A DNA stretch of 64,000 nt from Heliobacterium chlorum. GTDB taxonomy: Bacteria > Bacillota > Desulfitobacteriia > Heliobacteriales > Heliobacteriaceae. Shown in pieces: positions 56,335 to 64,000 of the stretch. A program made the translations under genes and the position numbers. The DNA is taken from contig NZ_JACVHF010000008.1 in the NCBI RefSeq assembly GCF_014502795.1, positions 1-64,000 of the forward strand, given 5' to 3'. Position 1 is the stretch's first letter; every line of letters starts with the position of its first letter. The notes beneath the pieces are model-generated. The model was not told the DNA's origin and did no database searches. It saw only the letters and a program-made list of their open reading frames with translations.

Positions 56335-56379
56335 CGTATGCACTCTCCTTTAGTTCTTATTGAAAGCTTCAAGTACCTA

Positions 56380-57672
56380 TTACAGCCCTACACGCTTAAA
56401 CAGTGTGTCGACATGCTTGATGTGGTAGTCGTAGTCGAAAAGGCCTTCCACTTCTTGATCATTTAGCTTGGCCATGATTTCTTCGTCTTTAAGAACCAGT
56501 TCTTTGAAGGGTACTTTGATCTCCCAAGCTTTGAGGGCGTTGCGCTGTACCCAGTGGTAAGCCGTTTCGCGGAGAACGCCTTTGTCGACGAGAGCCAGCA
56601 TGACCCGTTGGCTGTTGACCAGGCCTAAGGTTTTTTCTAGGTTGGCTTTCATGTTATCTGGGAAGACTTGCAGGTTCTTCACGATATCGATCATCTTAGC
56701 CAGCATGTAGTCCAGGAGAATGGTCGAATCGGGAATGATGACTCGTTCTACCGACGAGTGGGTGATATCCCGTTCATGCCAGAGGGCTACGTTTTCCAAA
56801 GCGGCGAGCGCATTGCCCCGGAGTACCCGTGCCAGACCGGCAACCCGCTCAGAGGTGATGGGGTTCTTTTTATGTGGCATGGCCGAGGAGCCTTTTTGAC
56901 CTTTGGAGAAGGCTTCTTCCACTTCGTGAATGTCGGTACGCTGCAGGTTGCGCAGTTCCGTGGCGAACTTGTCCAGGGAACTGCCGATGACGGCGATAGT
57001 GCTCATGTATTCCGCATGGCGGTCCCGTTGAATGACCTGGGTCGAGATCGGAGCGGGACGCAGGCCTAATTTGCTGCAGGCAAATTCTTCGACACGAGGA
57101 TCGATTTGAGCGAAGGTACCGACAGCACCGGAGATAGCTCCCACGCTGATGGTGTCAATAGCATGGTTCATGCGGTTGATGCAACGGCCTACTTCGTCAT
57201 ACCAGAGGGCCAGCTTTAATCCGAAGGTAACAGGCTCCGCATGAATTCCGTGGGTACGGCCGATCATGACGGTGTACTTATGCTCGACAGCCCGTTGGCC
57301 GATAACTTCGCGCAGTTTTTTCAGCTTTTGAACCAGCAATTCTCCGGCTTCTTTCATTTGCAGGGACAAAGACGTATCCAAAACGTCGGAAGAAGTCATC
57401 CCCATATGAACGTATTTGGATTCTTCACCGATGTACTCAGCGACACAGGTCAGAAAAGCTAACACGTCATGTTTGGTGATTTCTTCGATTTCGAAAATAC
57501 GCTGCACATTGAAACCGGCCTTATCGCGAATGGCTTCATAGGCTTCCCGGGGGATTTTACCTAGTTCGGCCAACGCTTCACAAGCGGCCACTTCTACATC
57601 GAGCCATTTTTGAAAGCGGTTTTCATCTGCCCAGATAGCGCCCATTTCGGGCAAACTGTAACGATCGATCAT
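56380..57672 (-). CDS. purB: Adenylosuccinate lyase
   Basis: Acts in both IMP synthesis and AMP synthesis. It is a fumarase/aspartase superfamily enzyme with the signature KGSSAMPHKKNPI and catalytic His regions MIGRTHGIHAEP and HMGMTSSDV. 430 residues. It is the first gene after the riboswitch. ATG at 57672 has GGAGG 8 bases upstream. Confidence 0.97.
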   Translation of the reverse strand: MIDRYSLPEMGAIWADENRFQKWLDVEVAACEALAELGKIPREAYEAIRDKAGFNVQRIFEIEEITKHDVLAFLTCVAEYIGEESKYVHMGMTSSDVLDTSLSLQMKEAGELLVQKLKKLREVIGQRAVEHKYTVMIGRTHGIHAEPVTFGLKLALWYDEVGRCINRMNHAIDTISVGAISGAVGTFAQIDPRVEEFACSKLGLRPAPISTQVIQRDRHAEYMSTIAVIGSSLDKFATELRNLQRTDIHEVEEAFSKGQKGSSAMPHKKNPITSERVAGLARVLRGNALAALENVALWHERDITHSSVERVIIPDSTILLDYMLAKMIDIVKNLQVFPDNMKANLEKTLGLVNSQRVMLALVDKGVLRETAYHWVQRNALKAWEIKVPFKELVLKDEEIMAKLNDQEVEGLFDYDYHIKHVDTLFKRVGL

Positions 57673-57752
57673 GAATAGTACCTCCTCAGTTTTTCACAGC
57701 CAATATTGGTTGGCTTTTTTTCTGCAAAAATCTTTTTACCCATGAAAAGCTC

Positions 57753-57829
57753 TTATAAAAATATAAAAGCCCATGACGAGTTAGATTCCTCCGCTGTTAC
57801 GCAAGGAACCTAACCGCCTGGGCTTTTTT
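57753..57829 (-). terminator. Riboswitch-controlled intrinsic terminator
   Basis: On the minus strand AAAAGCCCA near 57829-57819 pairs with TGGGCTTTT (57773-57765), with an inner stem GTTAGGTTCC/GGAATCTAAC, and TATATTTTTATAAG follows. The 5' arm is the conserved 3' end of the aptamer, so ligand binding should hold it and let transcription reach purB. Confidence 0.8.
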
Positions 57830-57924
57830 CCCTCCGGTGTAAAAAGGGTTTATCAGACATCGGTCGCCTTTGACCCCTTTTTGCAGCGCTCGGTCCAGAC
57901 CGTTTCCGCGGAACCCTAAGCTGC
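57814..57924 (-). ncRNA. ykkC-class riboswitch, probable PRPP aptamer
   Basis: On the minus strand the leader carries the ykkC hallmarks in order: a P1 stem GCAGC/GCTGC, AGGGTTCCG, GGACCGAGCG, a GGG-CCC stem, then ACACCGGAGGGA and AAAGCCCAGG. The subclasses sense guanidine, ppGpp, ADP-type compounds or PRPP. Those upstream of purine genes are known as PRPP riboswitches, often ON switches. It sits between purE and purB, and its 3' end overlaps a terminator. The subclass is from context. No guanine aptamer, which forms a tandem with it in some species, is seen. Confidence 0.8.
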
Positions 57925-57955
57925 ACTTCCTGTAATTTTCGATTTCTATTTTACC

Positions 57956-58471
57956 TTAAAAAACGGGTCTTGGCTCCCCTAATTTCGCATCTTTTTCTTC
58001 CACTTGACGAGCCATTTTTTGCTTATACCCTTTGAAAGCTTCTCGCAGTTCAGGATATTTGCCGCCAAGCATCTGAACAGCAAGCAGACCGGCGTTTTTT
58101 GCGCCGTTGACAGCCACGGTGGCGACGGGAACGCCGGGAGGCATCTGAGCGATAGCCAGAAGGCTGTCCCAGCCTTGCAAGGCGCCCGATTGAAGAGGTA
58201 CTCCGATCACAGGTAGCGGCGTAAAGGCAGCCAACACACCCGGAAGATGAGCAGCCAAACCGGCCCCTGCTATCAATACTTCCAGCCCTCGTGCTTCCGC
58301 CGTTTCGGCATAACGGGCAGCCCGTTCCGGCGTACGGTGTGCCGAGGCGACCAGTATTTCTGCTTTTACACCAAACTCTTCGAGCGCTTCCACGGCTTCC
58401 TTCATGACCTTTAAGTCAGAATCAGAGCCCATCACAATGCCTACCAAGGGTTTGTTACCAATAGAACTCAT
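57956..58471 (-). CDS. purE: N5-carboxyaminoimidazole ribonucleotide mutase
   Basis: 171 residues: [41 protein letters not shown] and [13 protein letters not shown] are the active-site strands. Class I residues such as SAHRTP and AHLPG are kept; [11 protein letters not shown] departs slightly from the usual AGAGGAAHLPG. No purK follows, so it either uses a distant purK or takes CO2 directly. It lies upstream of the riboswitch and so is outside its control unless transcribed through. Confidence 0.93.
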   Translation of the reverse strand: MSSIGNKPLVGIVMGSDSDLKVMKEAVEALEEFGVKAEILVASAHRTPERAARYAETAEARGLEVLIAGAGLAAHLPGVLAAFTPLPVIGVPLQSGALQGWDSLLAIAQMPPGVPVATVAVNGAKNAGLLAVQMLGGKYPELREAFKGYKQKMARQVEEKDAKLGEPRPVF

Positions 58472-58548
58472 GAACGCCCTCCTACGATACAGGTATACAA
58501 AAGTTATTCAACAAAAGCGAGACTTTCCCTTCTCAAGCACACAATACC

Positions 58549-58577
58549 AGAATAATCGACATCCTTCGAGTATGCAA
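58549..58577 (-). promoter_or_regulatory. Putative promoter of purE
   Basis: On the minus strand TTGCAT (58577-58572) and TATTCT (58554-58549) are 17 bases apart, about 75 bases before the purE start. I see no guanine aptamer or PurR-box-like repeat in the leader. Confidence 0.4.
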
Positions 58578-58657
58578 TCCCCAAAAAAGTAATTCGCGAA
58601 ATCACAACCGAAAGAGGGATCATCCATTCTCACTCTCGGCGAGCTTTTCTCAGCTAT

Positions 58658-60022
58658 TTAGTGTCCGCCCAGAGAAACATATCGCCAAATGACGAGTACA
58701 GTCAAGAGATACATGAGCCAATGGACATCTTTGCTTTTGCCAGTGGCAATTTTCAACAGCGTATAAAAGACGATTCCGGCGGCGATGCCGTTGGCGATGT
58801 TATAGGTAAAGGGCATGAAGGCAAAGGTTAAGAAAGCCGGCAGCGCCTCTGTAAAATCGTTAAAATCAATCTCCGTGATCGAAGAGATCATCAACACGCC
58901 GACGATGATCAAAGCTGGAGCCGTCGCTGCATCGGGTATCAGCTTAAAAAAAGGCGCCAGAACAAGAGCGAGAAGAAAGAGAACTCCTGTCGTCACGGAA
59001 GTTAATCCGGTCCGCCCTCCCTGTCCGATACCGGCTGCTGATTCCACGTAGGCTGTGATCGTCGATGTCCCTAAAAAGGCCCCTAAACTTACACCGAAGG
59101 CATCGACCAGCATGGCTTTGCCAATATGGGGAGACCGACCTCGTTCGTCGAGCAATCCCGCCTTTCCGGCGGTGCCGACTAAGGTGCCGAAGGTATCGAA
59201 GAGTTCCACGAAGGTAAAGGTAAGCACGACCGAAACCAGTCCCATTTCAAAGGCTCCCCGGAGATTCAGAGCGCCAACGGCTAAGTTGTTTAATGAAGGC
59301 CAAGTGAAGGAAAAATCACTGATTTTTGTGACCCCCATCGGTATTCCTAAGAGGGTCGTTGTCACTATCCCAATTAAGAGGGCTCCTCGGATATGCATCG
59401 CCATTAAAAGGGCTGTCAAGATTAACCCGATTAAGGCGAGCATCGTGTCGGGATGAAGCAAGCTGCCTAAGATCAGATCCCACTCGAAATAGAGTAGGTG
59501 TCCGTAACCGCCCGAACTCGTGACCTGACCTAGGGAAGGACCCAAATGCAAACTAGCCACGGTGAGATGGGAAAGTTTCATCCCGATGATCGTGATAAAT
59601 AGACCGATACCGACGGTGATCGCTTTTTTTAGGGCGTGAGGAAATGCCTCCACCAGCAGCTGTCGCACCTGTGTCACCGTTAAAATAATAAAGATGACAC
59701 CGGAAATAAAGACAGCGCCCAAAGCCACATCCCAAGGAATGCCGCCTGCCTGGGAGGCTACCACAGCAAAATAGGCATTGAGGCCCATACCTGGCGCCAA
59801 TGCGATCGGAAAGTTCACGTACAAGCCCATAGCGATGGTGACAAGGCCTGCGCCGACACAAGTGGCAAAGAAAACAGCGTCTTTGCTCATTCCGGTAGCT
59901 GAGAGTATCCCCGGGTTAACGGCAAGAATATAGGCCATTGTCATGAATGTAGTCAGTCCGGCCAATATCTCTGTCGATAGGTCGGTTCCTCTCGCTTTCA
60001 GTTGAAACAGTTTTTCCAGCAT
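58658..60022 (-). CDS. NCS2-family purine permease (PbuG/AzgA type)
   Basis: 454 residues, about 12-14 membrane segments. The sequence matches the AzgA/PbuG branch: TEILAGLTTFMTMAYILAVNPGIL at the start, GLYVNFPIALAPGMGLNAYFA, and LFDTFGTLVGTAGKAGLL. Members import hypoxanthine, guanine or adenine with protons. It lies directly upstream of purE on the same strand, which supports purine uptake. No riboswitch is present in its 64-base leader. Confidence 0.87.
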   Translation of the reverse strand: MLEKLFQLKARGTDLSTEILAGLTTFMTMAYILAVNPGILSATGMSKDAVFFATCVGAGLVTIAMGLYVNFPIALAPGMGLNAYFAVVASQAGGIPWDVALGAVFISGVIFIILTVTQVRQLLVEAFPHALKKAITVGIGLFITIIGMKLSHLTVASLHLGPSLGQVTSSGGYGHLLYFEWDLILGSLLHPDTMLALIGLILTALLMAMHIRGALLIGIVTTTLLGIPMGVTKISDFSFTWPSLNNLAVGALNLRGAFEMGLVSVVLTFTFVELFDTFGTLVGTAGKAGLLDERGRSPHIGKAMLVDAFGVSLGAFLGTSTITAYVESAAGIGQGGRTGLTSVTTGVLFLLALVLAPFFKLIPDAATAPALIIVGVLMISSITEIDFNDFTEALPAFLTFAFMPFTYNIANGIAAGIVFYTLLKIATGKSKDVHWLMYLLTVLVIWRYVSLGGH

Positions 60023-60086
60023 CTCTTGGTTCTCCTTTAGGATGTAGTGATGGTGGGAAGGATATCAGGTAAGAAAGGAGCAGCCT

Positions 60087-60893
60087 ATGAACATCGTCGA
60101 ATTCTGGAATATTGCCCGTCCCAGTGCATGTTTTCGTTACGCCATAACCGTCGTCATCGCCGCCATCATTGAAAGAGCCCCTTCCTACTCACTGCCTCCC
60201 TTGTTTCTCGCAGGTTTTTTTTTCGTCGCCGGTATTTACACTCTCGATGACATCGAAGATGTAGAGGAAGATAGGATCAATCACCCGGAACGTCCACTCC
60301 CTTCAGGAAAACTGTCCTTGTCCTCTGCCCGCAGTTTCGGTTATAGCTGCCTCTTATTGTCAGTCCTTTTGACAGCGATCATGGACTCCTGGACGGCCTT
60401 GTTTATCCTCGTAATTTCCTTTGCTTCCGCTCATCCCCGGCTGCACCGGCTCTCGCAATGCCATTGGCTGGGACGAGGTCTTTCTATCTTCGTTTTTATC
60501 GTGTCCTCTTTCTACATGGGTGCTGCCGGAAGTACCGGCCCCATATCGCGCCGGCTCTTTTTGCTGGCTGTCGCGATTGGGGTTCTTCATCTGGCCACAC
60601 GGGTCATCGGCGACGAAAGGGATCTGGAAGGGGATCGTGGACGGCTGCGAACATTGCCGAAGGCCCATCCGGCCCATTTTCGGTACTTTATCCGCTATAC
60701 ACTGATGCTGTCCGCCTTTTTGCTTCCCCTGCCCTTTTTCTTCGGTTTTACTGCTCTCTATCTGGTATTCTCTCTGCCCGTAGCTTTTCGTATCCTATTC
60801 CATGGACGAACATGGCGTGTGGACAACGCAGGTACCCGACCCAGCCATTTACTGGCCGCCGTCGTCTTTGTAGGCGCTCTGCTCAGCCGTTAG
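60087..60893 (+). CDS. UbiA-family prenyltransferase
   Basis: 268 residues with about 8 membrane helices. The two Asp-rich motifs of the UbiA superfamily are DDIEDVEEDRINHPERPLPSG near residue 55 and RVIGDERDLEGDRGRLRTLP near residue 170. These bind the prenyl diphosphate through Mg. The acceptor (quinone, lipid or tetrapyrrole) is not predictable; the second motif is typical of the branch, but it is not clearly MenA, UbiA or BchG. ATG at 60087 has AAGGAG 6 bases upstream. It is divergent from the permease gene. Confidence 0.82.
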   Translation: MNIVEFWNIARPSACFRYAITVVIAAIIERAPSYSLPPLFLAGFFFVAGIYTLDDIEDVEEDRINHPERPLPSGKLSLSSARSFGYSCLLLSVLLTAIMDSWTALFILVISFASAHPRLHRLSQCHWLGRGLSIFVFIVSSFYMGAAGSTGPISRRLFLLAVAIGVLHLATRVIGDERDLEGDRGRLRTLPKAHPAHFRYFIRYTLMLSAFLLPLPFFFGFTALYLVFSLPVAFRILFHGRTWRVDNAGTRPSHLLAAVVFVGALLSR

Positions 60894-60900
60894 CCTTCTC

Positions 60901-62082
60901 TTATCGTGTGGCCCCTAAGATGCGAACTTTCACATCGAACTCAACCGGTATCGTCGGAAAAACTTCATGCCAATCCATAGAGCGCCATTCTTCGATATCT
61001 ATCGGACGAACATAGCGACCGATATGAAACACATCGGCCCCCATCTGCTTTTGGGTCTTATCCATTAAAGCCTCCAAGTCGCGGTGCATCGCTTCAGTCG
61101 CCTGATCTCCCATCGCTTCAAAATCTTCTGTGGAATAGCGGACCTGAGGAGGATTAGCATCCGTTAGCATTCCGTCCATATCGACTTTAATGACGGCTCT
61201 ATATTGTTTGGGTCCCACCCGCTCTACCTGATAGGTGCGCTTCACCGTTTGAACTCGCAGGGTAACATCACTAGATTTGTCATTTCGGCGATTCGCCTGT
61301 CCCTTCGTTTGAGGATCTGTTTTCTGGCTGCCTCCTTCGGGGGAATTAAAGTGAAAAGTATAAAGGTAGGGGGTTCGCTCTGATAAGACCATCATCATCA
61401 GGGCCGTCTCTTTGCTGTCCACTCGTCCGACCATCTTATCATAGTGAAATACGGCCGCTCCGTCGTAACTGACCTTTCCATCGACCAGACGGATATAGGG
61501 AGTGGTTATGCATCCGGTCCGATCAAGGTAGGTTCGATAGGCTTCCCATAGATGGACCCGGGCGATGCCCGCAGATTTTGTGTCACTGACCAGTTGGCTG
61601 ACGATGATATTCCCGCCTTGTGTTCCTTCGATAGTTTTCGCTTTCTCCGTAAATAGGGATTGCAGATCGCTGGGGGTAACCATTACAAAGGCGTTATTTC
61701 GCACGGTCGGTTGAAACAAACTCCATGACAAAAAAGGGAATATCCCCTCTCGTGCCGCCCGTTCTGAAATGACAATGGCCCCAGTCAGTCCGAAGTCAAG
61801 AATCCTGGGCAGGCGTTTTTTTCCGCTTTCTATAGCGTCTTCGATCGTATCTCCCTCAAGACGGGGGGCTAAGATGGCTGGACCTGCTGTCGCTTGTGGA
61901 CCTACCTGGGTGTTGGCATCAGACTGTTTCGGGTTGTGAATATCCGGAATGATAGCTACCGCTTTGTCTTCACCTTTATCAAAACCGATGACCATGACTA
62001 AGGCTCTTCGTTCGATGGGGCTCTGATCATAACAACCGGTCAGTATTCCTGCCAACAAACATAGCACAAGGATTCTACCCAT
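60901..62082 (-). CDS. gerC: GerC-type (Ger(x)C) spore germination lipoprotein
   Basis: 394 residues. A lipoprotein signal ends in LTGC (residues 15-18), so Cys18 is lipidated and the protein anchors to the inner spore membrane from outside. The rest follows the GerC fold (IERRALVMVIGFDKGED, then three domains). It works with a GerA-type and a GerB-type subunit in a germinant receptor. ATG at 62082 has AAGGAG 8 bases upstream and overlaps the gerB end by 8 bases. No gerA is next to it. Confidence 0.88.
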   Translation of the reverse strand: MGRILVLCLLAGILTGCYDQSPIERRALVMVIGFDKGEDKAVAIIPDIHNPKQSDANTQVGPQATAGPAILAPRLEGDTIEDAIESGKKRLPRILDFGLTGAIVISERAAREGIFPFLSWSLFQPTVRNNAFVMVTPSDLQSLFTEKAKTIEGTQGGNIIVSQLVSDTKSAGIARVHLWEAYRTYLDRTGCITTPYIRLVDGKVSYDGAAVFHYDKMVGRVDSKETALMMMVLSERTPYLYTFHFNSPEGGSQKTDPQTKGQANRRNDKSSDVTLRVQTVKRTYQVERVGPKQYRAVIKVDMDGMLTDANPPQVRYSTEDFEAMGDQATEAMHRDLEALMDKTQKQMGADVFHIGRYVRPIDIEEWRSMDWHEVFPTIPVEFDVKVRILGATR

Positions 62083-63193
62083 TATTCCGTCTCCTTGGCT
62101 CTTCCTGAGAGAGGACATTGCTTTTTTTCATCACCGATATGATCAAAAAGAGCACCAGCAGCAGTGTCATCAGCCCCCCCCAAATGGGGCCTACATACAT
62201 CAAAAAGTTACGAGCATTTTGAAAGGGCTCCATTGATGGTCGCAATGATAGAGCAGTGATGAAATAGGCCAAAACGACGGTGCGATAATTTTCCAATTGC
62301 AACCACTGACCGATGGCCCGTGCTCCCGTAACGATCAGGCCTGACATGGCCGTTGTCGTGGGAAACATCCATAACAGAATTAGAAGAATATCTATCCTCT
62401 GAAAAAAAACCATCTCCCGAAGGGTAGTCATTTTCACTTTTAGCGGTTGATCAAAGCTGGATGCCATCTCCATCCCTAACGTGCCGATGATCAAATAGAG
62501 CGTCACCAAGAGATACAAAAGCCCTAAAAGGGTCAACCCGATCAATATCCGGTAGAGTTTTTGGCTGTGGCCGATCGCGTCGTTCAGAAATAAGGCTAGG
62601 CCAAAGCCAAAAAAGACAGATAAGCTTCCATAAAACTCAGGTCTCATCCAGTAAGAAAAATCGAACTGGGTCAAAGGTCGAGCTAGGTTCGGATCAATAT
62701 CTGAGGTGGAAAGAAAAAACATGATCGCCGTCAACGGAAAGATGATCACCAAATGCTCATCATTCGTCCGGGTGACGACTTCCGTTCCCATTAAGGCGAT
62801 CCAACTGCTGATCGAGAGCAAGATCAGCATCAGCACGACGGGCGGTGTATTCGTTAAATGGACATCGGTAATCAATTCAGCAGCAATGCGGAATATCGGT
62901 AAAGGCAAGGCAAAGTGAATAAACACGAGTGGGGCTGTCGCGAGTATACTGATCGTGGGCCCTAACAGTTGCCGGGCAATGCCGACGATGTTGTCTCTCG
63001 GGAATTTGGCACAGATCATGCCGGCCAAGATTGTCGGAATAAGCGCCACGATAGCTCCGGAAAAAAGCGGTGCAAAAGGGTTATAATTGACCGTTTGCAG
63101 CAGGTAGCCATGATAATAGAGGCCGGCACCAGAAACAAAAAATGAGGCTATCAGCAATCCAATCTGGATCATGGAAATCTCTTCTTTATACAT
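62075..63193 (-). CDS. gerB: GerB-type spore germination permease subunit
   Basis: 372 residues, 10 membrane segments, of the GerAB/ArcD-ProY amino-acid-permease-like family. It should bind or sense the germinant in the spore inner membrane. ATG at 63193 (MYKEEISMIQIG) has GAGGG 6 bases upstream; the frame continues 33 codons further without a ribosome site. It is the first gene of a gerB-gerC pair. Confidence 0.87.
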   Translation of the reverse strand: MYKEEISMIQIGLLIASFFVSGAGLYYHGYLLQTVNYNPFAPLFSGAIVALIPTILAGMICAKFPRDNIVGIARQLLGPTISILATAPLVFIHFALPLPIFRIAAELITDVHLTNTPPVVLMLILLSISSWIALMGTEVVTRTNDEHLVIIFPLTAIMFFLSTSDIDPNLARPLTQFDFSYWMRPEFYGSLSVFFGFGLALFLNDAIGHSQKLYRILIGLTLLGLLYLLVTLYLIIGTLGMEMASSFDQPLKVKMTTLREMVFFQRIDILLILLWMFPTTTAMSGLIVTGARAIGQWLQLENYRTVVLAYFITALSLRPSMEPFQNARNFLMYVGPIWGGLMTLLLVLFLIISVMKKSNVLSQEEPRRRNNG

Positions 63194-63392
63194 CAACGAC
63201 CCTCTTCTTAACCATCCATGTTTTTCACCCTCTTGTATCTTTTCCCCAATCGAAAAAAGCATGCCCCAGAGGATTCCTATCTCGACAATCACAAATGATC
63301 TCGATTAGAATAGTTATTAGAGTTACAAACCCGGTTCGATACTCTCTGGGACATCAGGAATAGAGATTTTTAGGGGAGAGGGGATTTTCCAG

Positions 63393-63938
63393 TTGGCTAG
63401 AACAAAAAAAATAACGGTAGAACTATCCCCGGAACAACATCAGTGGCTTGAGGCTCAGTCGGAGATTACCGGTGACGATATTCCCGGATTAATCGGTAGC
63501 CTTATCAATGATGCCATCGCTAGAGACTCGCTGTCACGAATTCGCCCAGAATTAGAAACAGTCATAAAATCGACCGTTCGCAATGTGGTAGAAATGTCTA
63601 TCACCCAAAAAACCATGGTAGCCGTAAAACTGTTTGATGAAGCTGTTTCGCCGGCCATGAAAGCCTTTGGCAATCGGGTTACCGAAAGCGTATTTAAACT
63701 GGCTGATCGGGTGGAACGACTGGAAAAACAAATTGGGACGATGCAAAAAGGCCAAATGAGAGATGTGTCGGAAACTTCTGATGATGAAGGGTCTCCTCCT
63801 GTCTTAACACCTGCGGCTTCGGCGGCGAAAGGTCCTCTGAAAAGCAATGATAGCACTGTCTCAGGTGAATCAACTCGTAAAGAAGGTGTCCTCGTCGATT
63901 TGCGGGATCATCTGCTCGGCGGGAAATGGCCTGAGTAA
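63393..63938 (+). CDS. Hypothetical protein with ribbon-helix-helix-like N-terminus
   Basis: 181 residues. The first 45 (KKITVELSPEQHQWLEAQSEITG, then SLINDAI) have the strand-helix-helix pattern of ribbon-helix-helix DNA-binding proteins. A helical middle with a coiled coil (LADRVERLEKQIGTMQ) and a disordered acidic tail follow. The start is TTG at 63393, with GAGGGG 9 bases upstream. It is divergent from gerB-gerC, whose expression it might influence. No named family recognised. Confidence 0.5.
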   Translation: MARTKKITVELSPEQHQWLEAQSEITGDDIPGLIGSLINDAIARDSLSRIRPELETVIKSTVRNVVEMSITQKTMVAVKLFDEAVSPAMKAFGNRVTESVFKLADRVERLEKQIGTMQKGQMRDVSETSDDEGSPPVLTPAASAAKGPLKSNDSTVSGESTRKEGVLVDLRDHLLGGKWPE

Positions 63939-64000
63939 GCAAGAATATCCATAAAAAAAGGTTTCAAAATTGAAGTTACATAAACGCAAAAACCTCGTTA

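Noticed and set aside
58472-58657. Guanine riboswitch before purE
   Set aside because: The conserved core of the purine aptamer is not present in this leader on the minus strand.
1-64000. CRISPR array, rRNA, tRNA genes or prophage block
   Set aside because: No regularly spaced repeats, no rRNA or tRNA-like cloverleaf segments and no phage structural genes seen on reading both strands.

Overview
The window looks like chromosome from a spore-forming, flagellated, Gram-positive clostridial bacterium. The lineage evidence is: germination genes of the GerB and GerC type, FlaG, a Firmicutes-type YerC/HisR regulator, the HisZ plus short-HisG pair, a [4Fe-4S] PurF, AGGAGG ribosome sites with frequent TTG and GTG starts, and a ykkC-class riboswitch in a purine cluster. 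A Ycf46/Ycf35-type operon, best known from cyanobacteria and plastids, together with the overall gene style, makes a heliobacterium (Heliobacteriaceae) or a close relative my preferred guess. No photosynthesis gene lies in the window, so this stays an inference.

Positions 1-8.5 kb form an AT-rich, loosely packed accessory stretch. It holds the tail of an unknown gene, a PAS-PAS-GGDEF diguanylate cyclase, a STAS protein, a CxxC protein, a Cys-rich pentapeptide-repeat protein, a KimA-type potassium importer, an orphan FlaG and two unlisted small proteins. From 8.5 to 17 kb, on the minus strand, lies a compact histidine operon headed by the TrpR-like regulator YerC/HisR and followed by hisZ-G-D-C-B-H-A-F-IE; a divergent tatA lies upstream. 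From 17 to 30 kb there are a degenerate exonuclease-VII-like coiled-coil protein, an HD-GYP phosphodiesterase, an MTA/SAH deaminase, a SNF2 helicase with its helical partner, a nitroreductase, an amidase and small unknowns.

From 30 to 49 kb the window has a VanW-type protein, a three-gene Ycf46 / Ycf35-DUF2997-fusion / unknown operon, a sugar nucleotidyltransferase, two chemoreceptor-type proteins (one with a CdaR diacid-recognition sensor), EcsC, an MFS carrier, a MacAB-like export system with a very long coiled-coil adaptor, a CDF metal transporter, an amidase-polysaccharide deacetylase fusion, DinB, DoxX and CBS proteins. From 49 to 60 kb lies purine biosynthesis: a NCS2 purine permease, purE, then a ykkC-class (probably PRPP) riboswitch with its own terminator, then purB-C-F-M-N-H-D. 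The last 4 kb hold a UbiA-family prenyltransferase, gerB-gerC without gerA, and a ribbon-helix-helix-like protein.

The most interesting items are the internal PRPP-type riboswitch between purE and purB, the Ycf46 operon whose middle gene appears to fuse two usually separate families, the XseA-derived protein that lacks the nuclease motifs, the CdaR-sensor/MCP fusion, and three short proteins with good ribosome sites. I saw no rRNA, tRNA, CRISPR array or intact insertion sequence.
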